From positions 1 to 18,226 of the forward strand of contig CAYIBX010000023.1 in assembly GCA_964361785.1 (NCBI GenBank): a stretch of DNA of 18,226 bases. Direction: 5' to 3'. Each line of letters starts with the position of its first letter. Positions within the stretch are counted from its first letter, which is position 1. This document shows positions 1 to 7,394 of the stretch, piece by piece. The notes beneath the pieces were generated by a model. The model saw nothing but the letters and a program-made list of their open reading frames with translations, was not told where the DNA came from and searched no databases. Both the position numbers and the translations under genes were made by a program. The DNA is from UBA927 sp964361785 (GTDB taxonomy: Bacteria > Patescibacteriota > Microgenomatia > UBA10105 > UBA927).

Positions 1-525
1 AATGTACCATCAACCAAGGATTTACGAATAGTGGAGACTAAATTGTGCATAACATGCACATTATGTATCGTTGCCAATCTATATCCTAATAGTTCTTTAA
101 CATGAAAAAGGTGATACAAATAAGCACGAGAGAATTGCACACACGTCATGCAGGTACACGTAGGATCTAACGGGCCTGTATCAGTAACGTATAGTTTTTT
201 TGTAATATCAATCTCATACCGATTGGTCTTATTCGACCTATTGGACGTATTAGACTCATTTGAAACAAATACTCTCCCCATCTGTAATTTTTACAAGAGT
301 CGGTATATCCTCACTTCTATCCGTCGGAATAAACTTGGGTCGAGCAAAAGAAAACATTTGAAACCCGCCACTATCGGTGATAATCGGCCCATCCCACCCC
401 ATTTCTTTAATTTCAGCAGGAGTAAGGGACTTCACCGTCGCTTGCGTACCGACCGGCACAAACGCGGGAGTCTCAATCTTCCCATGCGGCGTCGTAATTA
501 CTCCAACCCGCCGGGTATTGTACCA
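1..525 (-). pseudogene. tgt: Internally deleted queuine tRNA-ribosyltransferase (tgt) remnant
   Basis: Tgt exchanges guanine for queuine or its precursor at the wobble position of GUN tRNAs. The minus strand from 525 downward encodes the family N-terminal region (VGVITTPHGKIETPAF, then VGTQATVKSLTPAEIKEMG). It then jumps directly to GWDGPIITDSGGFQMFS, skipping the usual NTYHL segment of about 30 residues. After KITD the frame stops at TGA 256-258. From about 272 to the window edge another frame, open throughout, encodes the C-terminal zinc region: GPLDPTCTCMTC, FSRAYLYHLF and a TIHN histidine. The middle of the enzyme, including the MFDC-PTR segment with the nucleophilic Asp, is absent. About 175 codons are present where about 370 are usual. 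No start codon is in frame: a stop (526-528) precedes the first codon. The true C-terminus lies outside the window. It reads as a decayed gene; an assembly collapse is the alternative. Confidence 0.85.
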
Positions 526-816
526 TTACGCAGGAAGGACTTTTGCCTTAAATGCCGTAAATTCTCTCCTACTGATCGAGTCAGTTTCTAAATCAATAAC
601 ACGTCGGCGAATTTCAGACACGTCTGCAGCTACATCATCGATTTTCCCTTCCAACTTCCCCACGGCTACATTTAAATCTTCTTTTGAAACAAGTTTTTTT
701 AGATCTTCTTTGGTCGCGTAATCTTCCAACGTTTTACTTATAGCAACAATGATATGTGTTCCCAAATCGTCTAAATCTTTGAGTGTTGTAGGAGCATTGG
801 GATTCCGCTTTTTCAT
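526..816 (-). CDS. Small coiled-coil protein (ATKEDL type), unknown function
   Basis: A 96-residue, highly charged protein predicted to be cytosolic and largely helical. Residues about 25-75 carry heptad-like runs built around YATKEDLKKLVSKEDL and then a segment GKLEGKIDDVAADVSEI. Such ATKEDL/TKxDL repeat proteins are common as uncharacterised coiled coils in CPR genomes; that is family knowledge, and no function is known to me. The start at 816 has only a weak AAG-type ribosome-binding sequence. Its stop (526-528) abuts the tgt remnant and lies in the same frame, so the deletion or rearrangement that damaged tgt may have reached this junction. It follows the antiporter gene by 46 bases on the same strand and may be co-transcribed. 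Confidence 0.65.
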   Translation of the reverse strand: MKKRNPNAPTTLKDLDDLGTHIIVAISKTLEDYATKEDLKKLVSKEDLNVAVGKLEGKIDDVAADVSEIRRRVIDLETDSISRREFTAFKAKVLPA

Positions 817-862
817 ATCTATGCTTCACTTTATCATATCCAAAACGAATTACAATACCACT

Positions 863-2584
863 CTACCCCACTCCATGCTCAATCTTTAACCGTTGCATTT
901 TCCCCGTAATCTCTTCATCCGTCAAACCAAAGTCAGCCAGTAACTTGGCTACAATCGTAAGCGCAGCTTCAAATTCCGGTTGGATGATAATCTGCACTCC
1001 CAAAGATTTTAAGTGTCCGCGATCTTCTTCATGATGCGTACGACACATAATCTTAATATGCCTATTTAATGATTGCGCATTAGAAATAATAAGCTCTTGG
1101 GTGTGACGATCTGGGATTGCTATTACGATGCATCGCGCTTTATCAACTTGCGCGTAATCCAACACTCCCTTATCAGCAGGATCTCCATACACGGTCTGAA
1201 TGCCTTGCTCTTTCACCTCTTTAATTGTGTGCTGATTGTAGTCAACGACAACAAGCCCAACATTTGCCATTTGTAACGCGCGACCGATATATTTCCCTAC
1301 CCTCCCGTACCCACAAATCACGACATGATCAGAAATGGGTAAACCCTCATCAGTCAAGACATCTTCTTTTGGTGATTTAATAATTCTTGGAAATTTTTTG
1401 AGCCAACTGTGGAAAAGATAATATACCTGATTACCTCTCACAATAAGAGGCGCTGAGACTAAAATCGTCACAAAGGTCACAGCGGTCAATATCACACCGT
1501 GTGACGCACCCATCGCGCCACTTGAGACTCCCTGATGGGCAAGAACAAACCCAAACTCGCTTACCTGTGTCAAATACAATCCGGTCAAAAAGGAAGTCTT
1601 GGTATGATATCCCAAAAATCGGAGTAAGAAAAAAATAATGACGAGCTTTCCGACGATAACAGCAAACGAAATGCTCATAATTATAGGAAGCGAACTTACC
1701 ATCGCGCCAAATGGCAAGGCCAAACCTAAAGACACGAAAAATACGACAGCAAACAAATCACGAAGCGGTCGAATTTCTGCAAATATAGCATGATTCTGAC
1801 TCGTCTCAGCTATAAGAAGTCCAGCCAAAAACGCGCCTAAAGACACGGACAATCCTATGCTATACGTACAAAGTCCGACAAAAAATACGAGTCCAATGGT
1901 GGATAGCAAAAGAAGCTCTCGATTTTTAAACCCTGCCACTACATTTAGTAATTTCGGTACACCATGTTTACCAAGATACAATAAAACAGTAATAAGTATG
2001 GCAGACTTAAAAAGCGCCAAAAAAACAGCTCCTATCGTACCACTTAAAGACATGGCTTCATTGGAGACACCACTGACGGCCGATAATAGTATGAGAATTG
2101 GTATAACCGCTAAATCCTGTACAATCAGCCAGCCAGTCGCAATCTCTCCGGGTACGGTCTCAAGCTCACCCTTCTCAGATAACACTTTGACTACAATCGC
2201 GGTGGAGGATAGTGCCGCAGCCGCAGCCAGATAGACGGCGGTGATAAATGGCAAAGAAAAAGAAACCAGAATCAGAAGAACGAGTAAAAATGATACAAGC
2301 AGTTGAGCAACGGTGGGCCAAGCAACGACAGAAAGAATACGTCGCAATTTATGAAAAGAAAATTCTATACCTAATGCAAAAAGAAGCAAGGTAATACCGT
2401 TATCCGCAATAAGCGAAACGATGTCATGATTGATAAAATTGCTCATCAGATTCCCAATGAGCACACCTCCTGCAATATACCCGACGATAGAAGGCAATTT
2501 AAACCTATTGGCAATCGCTCCCCCACCAATAGCTGCGGAGAGCAATAATAAGAGAGTTGTGATGAGTGATATTCCGGAAGTCAT
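863..2584 (-). CDS. Kef-type CPA2 cation:proton antiporter with C-terminal RCK (TrkA-N) domain
   Basis: A membrane transporter of 573 residues. Residues about 1-390 hold roughly a dozen hydrophobic segments typical of CPA2 Na+(K+)/H+ exchangers, including the family motif SSTAIVVKVLSEKGEL (about 126-141) and VQDLAVIP (about 155-162), whose QD pair corresponds to the ion-binding Asp region. Residues about 418-540 form a TrkA-N/RCK domain with a Rossmann GYGRVG motif (425-430) followed by an acidic VVVDYN strand end, fitting NAD(H) binding. Family members exchange K+ or Na+ for H+ and are gated through the nucleotide domain. The start codon overlaps the rluA-family stop as ATGA (2581-2584), so it is translationally coupled to that gene. 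The ion preferred cannot be read from sequence. Confidence 0.93.
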   Translation of the reverse strand: MTSGISLITTLLLLLSAAIGGGAIANRFKLPSIVGYIAGGVLIGNLMSNFINHDIVSLIADNGITLLLFALGIEFSFHKLRRILSVVAWPTVAQLLVSFLLVLLILVSFSLPFITAVYLAAAAALSSTAIVVKVLSEKGELETVPGEIATGWLIVQDLAVIPILILLSAVSGVSNEAMSLSGTIGAVFLALFKSAILITVLLYLGKHGVPKLLNVVAGFKNRELLLLSTIGLVFFVGLCTYSIGLSVSLGAFLAGLLIAETSQNHAIFAEIRPLRDLFAVVFFVSLGLALPFGAMVSSLPIIMSISFAVIVGKLVIIFFLLRFLGYHTKTSFLTGLYLTQVSEFGFVLAHQGVSSGAMGASHGVILTAVTFVTILVSAPLIVRGNQVYYLFHSWLKKFPRIIKSPKEDVLTDEGLPISDHVVICGYGRVGKYIGRALQMANVGLVVVDYNQHTIKEVKEQGIQTVYGDPADKGVLDYAQVDKARCIVIAIPDRHTQELIISNAQSLNRHIKIMCRTHHEEDRGHLKSLGVQIIIQPEFEAALTIVAKLLADFGLTDEEITGKMQRLKIEHGVG

Positions 2585-3327
2585 ATGCAGGCAATCTTCA
2601 TCATATCATCCGGCACTGGTGCCTCAATTTCAAGTCGTTTCATCAAAATGGGATGATCAAATGACAATTTCCATGCATGAAGCATCACGCGAGGAGCCCA
2701 TTTCCTGTCATCGCGCGCCGTTTTGCGGCCTGCATACAAATAATCCCCAACAATAGGGTGATTAATATACTTTAAATGTACACGAATTTGATGCGTGCGA
2801 CCTGTTTTAGGATAACACTCCACGAGTGAAAATTGAGAATTTTTTTGTTCAAAAAATTTTTCAACCTTATATTTTGTAACCGACTCTTTTCCACCCGCTA
2901 CTATACCAAAGCGTTCTGTATTCCAAGGTAAGCGGCCAACAGGTGCGTTGATCTCTCCCTCACTTGGCACTATCTTTCCGTGAACTATTGCCAAATACGT
3001 TTTTTTTATGGCATGTTCTCTAAACTTTTCTAGAAGAAGACCTAACACGACAGGAGCCTTTGCGATGAGAAGACATCCTGATGTTTCTTTATCTGTGCGG
3101 TGCGCGACACCAGAGCGATCCAAAAAAATCTCTTTTATCTCTTTTGTGAGTGGCTCAGTGCTCTTTTGTGGCGCACTCGCTTCACGGGAGGCCAAATGCA
3201 AATACGCATCAGCAAAATCCTGTACAGTCTCACCCTTTACCGATTGTGCTCGATTCACCACAATTCCGGAGGGTTTATTTATGACGAGCAGATGCTCGTC
3301 TTCATACAATATAATAGAAAGATCCAT
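2581..3327 (-). CDS. RluA-family RNA pseudouridine synthase
   Basis: A 248-residue enzyme that isomerises uridine to pseudouridine in rRNA or tRNA. It begins with the family strand pattern ILYEDEHLLVINKPSGIVVN. The catalytic motif is HRTDKETSG at 76-84 (catalytic Asp79), followed by later family blocks KTYLAIVHG, ECYPKTGRTHQIRVHL and HPIVGDYLYAGRK. In most relatives the motif reads HRLDxxTSG, so Thr at the Leu position is unusual, but the Asp and TSG are intact. There is no S4 domain, so it resembles the short RluA/YlyB branch. The start has a GGGGA sequence upstream and lies 6 bases after the DksA-like stop. The downstream antiporter start overlaps its stop. The target site is not predictable. 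Confidence 0.92.
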   Translation of the reverse strand: MDLSIILYEDEHLLVINKPSGIVVNRAQSVKGETVQDFADAYLHLASREASAPQKSTEPLTKEIKEIFLDRSGVAHRTDKETSGCLLIAKAPVVLGLLLEKFREHAIKKTYLAIVHGKIVPSEGEINAPVGRLPWNTERFGIVAGGKESVTKYKVEKFFEQKNSQFSLVECYPKTGRTHQIRVHLKYINHPIVGDYLYAGRKTARDDRKWAPRVMLHAWKLSFDHPILMKRLEIEAPVPDDMMKIACI

Positions 3328-3333
3328 TAAAGC

Positions 3334-3702
3334 TTATCCCCGATGTGATTTTTTGGCCTCACAAGCGAGACAGAGAACTGCAGTTGGTAACGCGTTTAAC
3401 CTATCAGTATCAATCATTTCACCGCAATTATCACAAAACCCATACATGCCATTCTTGATTCTCTCCAGAGCTTGGGTCACAGAAAGTTCTTGTGCCGTAA
3501 GTTCATCAATTAATGCACTCATCCTGTCGTGATTGGATTCTTCATTCGCTTCTGTGTCTGAAGCCGCGTTGTCTATAGCACGTTCCGGATCATTAAATGG
3601 ATCCTGAGTTTTCAACTCATTTATACGACCAAAAAGTCGTTTTTTCTCTCCATCAAGATGTTTTTTGATCGTTTGTAAGACGTCGTCTGGATATTTTGTC
3701 AT
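3334..3702 (-). CDS. DksA/TraR-family C4 zinc-finger protein
   Basis: A 122-residue protein: an N-terminal charged helical hairpin (about 1-85) followed by a C4 zinc finger, Cys90-x2-Cys93 and Cys111-x2-Cys114, within CDNCGEMIDTDRLNALPTAVLCLAC. This is the TraR/DksA/YteA architecture. Classical DksA enters the RNA polymerase secondary channel, but whether this short form does so is not visible. The start at 3702 is supported by an AGGAG Shine-Dalgarno about 8 bases upstream and by family-like N-terminal helix content, even though it lies 50 bases inside the end of the upstream Lgt-like gene. Neighbours match a common bacterial arrangement in which a TraR/YteA gene sits beside a lipoprotein-processing membrane enzyme and an RluA enzyme. 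Confidence 0.9.
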   Translation of the reverse strand: MTKYPDDVLQTIKKHLDGEKKRLFGRINELKTQDPFNDPERAIDNAASDTEANEESNHDRMSALIDELTAQELSVTQALERIKNGMYGFCDNCGEMIDTDRLNALPTAVLCLACEAKKSHRG

Positions 3703-4513
3703 AAAGATATACTCCTAACGAAACAAACCTTTTGTGTACTCTATAAAAAAATGGCCTCACTTTTTCCCGGCCACCCCCACGCACATACAAAACCCCGATG
3801 CATTCAGCGATAAGTACGATATATATCCACTGATTCACGGTGATATTTCCAAAGTATACACGACTTTCTTTCATAAATTCAATGAGGAACATAAAAAATG
3901 AATAGGTAAAAATAAACCACACGCTCACAATGCCATATGGCCACTTTTTCGCTTCTCCCACCTTACCCATCTTAAAAAAGAAAGCGCTTACTATAATAAT
4001 CGCAATCATCTGATAAAGATCTATAGGATGTCGTAGTCCCTCCTTGCCATGCAAAACGATCGCCCATGAGACACTGGTCACCTTACCGCTTTGGCTGCCA
4101 TCCAAAAGCGTACCAATCGCGCCAATCACAAAAGCAATTGGTAAGGCACCAACGACAGCATCGAGCACTTGTCCTAATCGAACTTTGTACTGTCGGGATA
4201 ATAATACGATCGTGGCTAATACTCCCACAAACGCGCCGGTCCAAGACAAGCCGGGAGCCACCCAAAGGGTAAACCACAAAAGAAATGATTTGCCAGTAAA
4301 TACATCTTGATGAAAAACAATGAATCCTAAGCGTGCAAAAAATATCCCCACAATTGTCGCATAAAACGTCAAATCAAACGTGGTGTCTTCATTTATGCCA
4401 ATCCTTCGCAAACTTCGCCAAAATAAAAATGAAAATACCAGCCAGCCTATGACTGTACAGACGCTCAGCCAATAAAGGTGAAAATTTCCAAAAGAAATAA
4501 AGAGTGGATGCAT
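3653..4513 (-). CDS. Lgt-like (prolipoprotein diacylglyceryl transferase fold) membrane protein, catalytic residues missing
   Basis: A 286-residue polytopic membrane protein with about seven hydrophobic segments and the layout of Lgt: FHLYWLSVCTVIGW at the N-terminus, a GLSWTGAFVGV block where Lgt has SFHGGLIGV, GAIGTLLDGSQSG where Lgt has GRLGNFINGELWG, RHPIDLYQ for RHPxQLYE, and ITVNQWIYI near the end. Judged by remembered E. coli Lgt, the residues aligned with Tyr26, His103, Arg143, Asn146, Glu151 and Arg239 are all replaced, while those aligned with Gly154, Glu243 and the RHP-LY motif remain. It may be a very divergent transferase or a repurposed fold. It begins 9 bases after the MFS stop and overlaps the DksA-like gene by 50 bases. 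A TATAAT within the end of the MFS gene could be an internal -10. Confidence 0.75.
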   Translation of the reverse strand: MHPLFISFGNFHLYWLSVCTVIGWLVFSFLFWRSLRRIGINEDTTFDLTFYATIVGIFFARLGFIVFHQDVFTGKSFLLWFTLWVAPGLSWTGAFVGVLATIVLLSRQYKVRLGQVLDAVVGALPIAFVIGAIGTLLDGSQSGKVTSVSWAIVLHGKEGLRHPIDLYQMIAIIIVSAFFFKMGKVGEAKKWPYGIVSVWFIFTYSFFMFLIEFMKESRVYFGNITVNQWIYIVLIAECIGVLYVRGGGREKVRPFFYRVHKRFVSLGVYLYDKISRRRLTNDQKTS

Positions 4514-4522
4514 AAAAAAATA

Positions 4523-5866
4523 TTAATGATCAGTAATAAATCCATTATACCGCAACCGATACACGCTGTATGAAAATATAAGAAGACCCACTAAAAATAT
4601 AACCTTCCCGACACCTATAAAGTCAGCCAATACACCACTGACAAGTATTGGTACAAGACCAGCGCCGCCAACAAGAGCGGACAACATGCCGTAGACTCTT
4701 CCCCTCATATCACCATCAGATTCTTTCTGTAATATCCCATTTGCGGGAACATCAAGAAAACTATTTGCCACACCAAAAAGAAAAAACAAGAGAAACGATA
4801 ACGAAATGACCACACCGCGGGGAATAGACTGAAACCAAAATACATTGGTTATCGCCAAAAGAAGTGAAGTAAGCATTAAAATACTCCCCGTACCAAACAT
4901 CCCAACTTGTATCAGTCGATTTGGTGAAAATGTATACCCCACTTTCCCAATCCACATGACGCCGACTAAAATTCCAAATATAGCCGGTCCGACGATAAAA
5001 ATAGACGCATCCCGTACGTCGACGCGAAGGAGTGTATCGGCAAACCCCGGACCTAATGTCCCTAATAATATCAAGGTAATTTGTGTAGACGTCAAAAGAG
5101 CCAACGCCTGCATCAAATTTGGGATGCGGGAAACGTACCGAAATCCTGAAATGAGATCGCCAATGAAACGGCGTATAATATATCGTGGAGAATACTCAAA
5201 AATTCGTAAAAATACAGATACTTTAGCACTTGATCTGGGAAGCCCGTACACCGATAGAGTTGCAATACAAAAAAGTAAAATAATAATAAGCTGTGCGCCG
5301 TGTTCCCCCACTACTCTAAGCAGCGGTCCTGCTACGATCACGCCAATTGCCATGCTGCTGTAAAATGTAAACGTAAACAAACTAATAGCTGGCACAAGCA
5401 GGGTTGAGTTACCAACAAGCTTTGGGATAAGTGGCGCTTCCGCAGGAACAGTCATCTGGGTAATCAGTGCATGAGAAAACATAATCACATACGTAAACCA
5501 TACCGTATCAGGCATCAAAAGAAGAAAAAATGTCAGAATTGCGCGGCTAAAATGGCTTGCGATCAACACCAATCGCCTATCCAACCGATCGACTATTACA
5601 CCTGCCGCCATGCCAAAAAAAAGTGATGGAATACCATATGCCAAAAACAATCCTGAAACTGCAGCGTTGCTATGGGTTTTCTGATACAAAAGAAGGGAAA
5701 GCAAAAAAAGCATCGTGTTCATCGCAAGCTGACTGGTAACTTGCCCTATCCACAACCGCACAAACGCTTTATGGTGAAGTACGGCTACAATTGGTTCAAC
5801 ATGCTTTTTTACTTCCATAAGACGCATTTTTGCAAGTTTCTCCATCTTATCATACAATACTGACAT
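4523..5866 (-). CDS. Major facilitator superfamily transporter (probable exporter)
   Basis: A 447-residue protein with about twelve hydrophobic segments. After a short basic N-terminus comes FVRLWIGQVTSQL, then the MFS loop signature GVIVDRLDRRLVLIASH between the second and third segments, matching the GxxxDRxxRR consensus. Overall it resembles the MFS_3/macrolide-efflux-like branch that exports small hydrophobic compounds; the substrate is unknown. The longest start (5866) shares bases with the start of the plus-strand gene at 5865. Met8 (5845), Met14 (5827) and Met17 (5818) are alternatives, and conserved sequence begins only around residue 30. It is the first gene of a tight minus-strand run (MFS, Lgt-like, DksA-like, RluA, antiporter). 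Confidence 0.9.
   Translation of the reverse strand: MSVLYDKMEKLAKMRLMEVKKHVEPIVAVLHHKAFVRLWIGQVTSQLAMNTMLFLLSLLLYQKTHSNAAVSGLFLAYGIPSLFFGMAAGVIVDRLDRRLVLIASHFSRAILTFFLLLMPDTVWFTYVIMFSHALITQMTVPAEAPLIPKLVGNSTLLVPAISLFTFTFYSSMAIGVIVAGPLLRVVGEHGAQLIIILLFCIATLSVYGLPRSSAKVSVFLRIFEYSPRYIIRRFIGDLISGFRYVSRIPNLMQALALLTSTQITLILLGTLGPGFADTLLRVDVRDASIFIVGPAIFGILVGVMWIGKVGYTFSPNRLIQVGMFGTGSILMLTSLLLAITNVFWFQSIPRGVVISLSFLLFFLFGVANSFLDVPANGILQKESDGDMRGRVYGMLSALVGGAGLVPILVSGVLADFIGVGKVIFLVGLLIFSYSVYRLRYNGFITDH
5830..5858 (+). promoter_or_regulatory. Sigma70-type promoter for the 5865 gene, leaderless spacing
   Basis: TTGCAA at 5830-5835, a 17-base spacer and TACAAT at 5853-5858. Only 6 bases separate the -10 from the ATG at 5865, so transcription should begin at or next to the start codon. 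No Shine-Dalgarno is present, consistent with a leaderless mRNA. The promoter lies inside the 5' end of the opposing MFS gene. Confidence 0.6.
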
Positions 5867-6338
5867 GACTTCTACCGCTCACGCACTTGTCGCTGGTGCT
5901 ATCGCGAGTCGTTTCCAAAATCCTCTCACAGCAAGCGTGTTGGCCGTTTGCTCTCATTACATCATGGATAGCATTCCTCATTGGGATTTCGGAACCAACT
6001 GGAGAGAACGCCCTAAATATATGACTGGCGTGGTAGCAATCGCTGATACACTCATCGGATTTATTGCGTCGTATGTAGTATTTGGCCAATACTTGCCATT
6101 TGGGACATGGTTTATCACGGTCATTGCAAGCCTTCTTCCTGATTGGCTTGAGACGCCATGGTATATTTACTATGCAAGCCCCAATAAACATGCACCTTCA
6201 AAAAATGCAGATGTATTAGAAAAATTTACCTACTCACTTTATAAAATTCCAAATGTATTTCACGCCAAAGCAAAATTTCCACTCGGCGTAATCACACAAC
6301 TGGCAACGGTTGCCTTCTTTATCGTGTTGCTCGGATAA
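5865..6338 (+). CDS. Small membrane protein, DUF457/YdjM-like (putative metal-dependent hydrolase fold)
   Basis: A 157-residue protein starting MTSTAHALVAGAIAS, followed by a membrane helix, SHYIMDSIPHWDFG (about residues 31-44) and two or three further hydrophobic segments ending in a C-terminal helix. The His and Asp residues in HALxxG and SHxxxDxxPHWD resemble those of membrane-bound DUF457/YdjM or zinc-phospholipase-like proteins. Metal binding is inferred from the pattern only, and function is unknown. The family-like N-terminus supports the ATG at 5865, which shares two bases with the divergent MFS start (CATG at 5864-5867). Its stop lies within the convergent NIF3-family gene, a 20-base tail-to-tail overlap. 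Confidence 0.75.
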   Translation: MTSTAHALVAGAIASRFQNPLTASVLAVCSHYIMDSIPHWDFGTNWRERPKYMTGVVAIADTLIGFIASYVVFGQYLPFGTWFITVIASLLPDWLETPWYIYYASPNKHAPSKNADVLEKFTYSLYKIPNVFHAKAKFPLGVITQLATVAFFIVLLG

Positions 6339-7272
6339 GGCCTGACGAAGGAATAATCTTTACTCCATTTTTTTCAATCGCATCCAAAAGTAAATTCATC
6401 CCCAAACTGTCTGAACTCATGTGTCCGGCAATCACAAGATTTATGTGATGTTTGATCGCTTCTTTTCTATGCTCTTCCCCAGCATGCATACCAATGACCG
6501 TGCCGATTCCTGCCATCGCTAACTTTTCATAAATGATATGCGAAGCCTCTGTCCCACCGGTAAATTCAATAGGTGCGACTTTTCCTGCCCTATTGTGTTC
6601 CGTTCCTGCAAATATCATTGGTCCAGCTTTGCCTTTCGTCGCTTCTATGTATTCTGGTTCTTTGTGTAGCACCGCTAACACCTCGCCAACCGTCTCAGGT
6701 TTTTCTTTTTCAAATAATTGTTTCATGTACGTATGAACTAAATTATCCGTAATCGTATGCGTGCCCATAAATGCAAATCCTAATAGTCTCGCGGCATCAA
6801 TAGCCTGCGCATGATTAACAGGCGAAAATCTTCGCTGAACCTCGCCGATTCGATCGTGCATGACCCCTTCTGCGATATTTATAGGCACGCCATACTGGGC
6901 CATGATATCTGCTTGCACATCCATCACCTCGTGTAATGCTGCCAGTGATGCACCTTCAGGATGATGTGTAAGAAGAAGGTCAATACTTTCACCTTTTTGA
7001 TTCAATCGGTCAGCGAGCAAAACCTCTGACGCATTAATATCAATGCCAGCCATCAGAGAATCAACTTCTTTGTCTCCATCTCCTAAAAATACACGCGAAT
7101 CTGTATACGGATTATTCAAATCTTCCAAATCAAAATCTTTTTGTTTGGATTTTGGTAACTCTTCGTATTCTTTTTTGCGTCTTTCCAATAACTTCTCTAC
7201 CCCAGCCTTCCCACGAGGATCAGCTTCAATACCCATTTTCACTGCTAATGCATAAAGATCTTTAAGTTTCAT
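6319..7272 (-). CDS. NIF3-family (DUF34) protein
   Basis: A protein of 317 residues in the NIF3/YbgI family, which carries a dinuclear metal site and is poorly understood; proposed roles include GTP cyclohydrolase-like or metal-insertion functions. Visible motifs are LLLTHHPEG (His103-His104), the classic metal-binding HH, and near the end VIAGHMSSDSLGMN, matching the second conserved His region. An N-terminal extension (about 1-60) is rich in Lys and Glu. A longer reading of this frame runs back through the tRNA gene (translated as QLPPPA), which is a known artefact, so I place the start at the ATG 7270-7272. It lies 21 bases after tRNA-Leu on the same strand and probably shares its transcript. 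Confidence 0.88.
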   Translation of the reverse strand: MKLKDLYALAVKMGIEADPRGKAGVEKLLERRKKEYEELPKSKQKDFDLEDLNNPYTDSRVFLGDGDKEVDSLMAGIDINASEVLLADRLNQKGESIDLLLTHHPEGASLAALHEVMDVQADIMAQYGVPINIAEGVMHDRIGEVQRRFSPVNHAQAIDAARLLGFAFMGTHTITDNLVHTYMKQLFEKEKPETVGEVLAVLHKEPEYIEATKGKAGPMIFAGTEHNRAGKVAPIEFTGGTEASHIIYEKLAMAGIGTVIGMHAGEEHRKEAIKHHINLVIAGHMSSDSLGMNLLLDAIEKNGVKIIPSSGLIRATR

Positions 7273-7293
7273 AAAAAATATTGTAACACATTG

Positions 7294-7379
7294 TGCCGGG
7301 GGCGGGAGTTGAACCCGCAAGATCTATTATGATCACAGCTTTTTGAGAGCTGCGTGTTTGCCAATTTCACCACCCCGGC
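7294..7379 (-). tRNA. tRNA-Leu (anticodon CAA)
   Basis: An 86-base class II tRNA. The acceptor stem pairs GCCGGGG with CCCCGGC plus discriminator A at 7294. The anticodon stem is CAGCT/AGCTG around the loop CTCAAAA, giving anticodon CAA at 7343-7345, which reads UUG leucine codons. The long variable arm contains a GATC/GATC stem, and the T arm is CGGG-TTCAACT-CCCG. The 3' CCA is not encoded (CAA follows). It sits between dnaB (15 bases upstream) and the NIF3-family gene, all on the minus strand, so processing from a common transcript is likely. Confidence 0.95.
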
Positions 7380-7394
7380 ATATTGACAAACTAA

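Noticed and set aside
523..525. Read-through of the stop joining the coiled-coil gene to the tgt remnant, which are in the same frame.
   Set aside because: The shared frame can be chance (one in three), and no recoding signal is visible; the tgt part is otherwise inactivated by deletion.
7273..7320. N-terminal extension of the NIF3-family frame reading QLPPPA.
   Set aside because: It is the translation of the 3' part of tRNA-Leu, a frequent artefact; the gene is placed from 7272.
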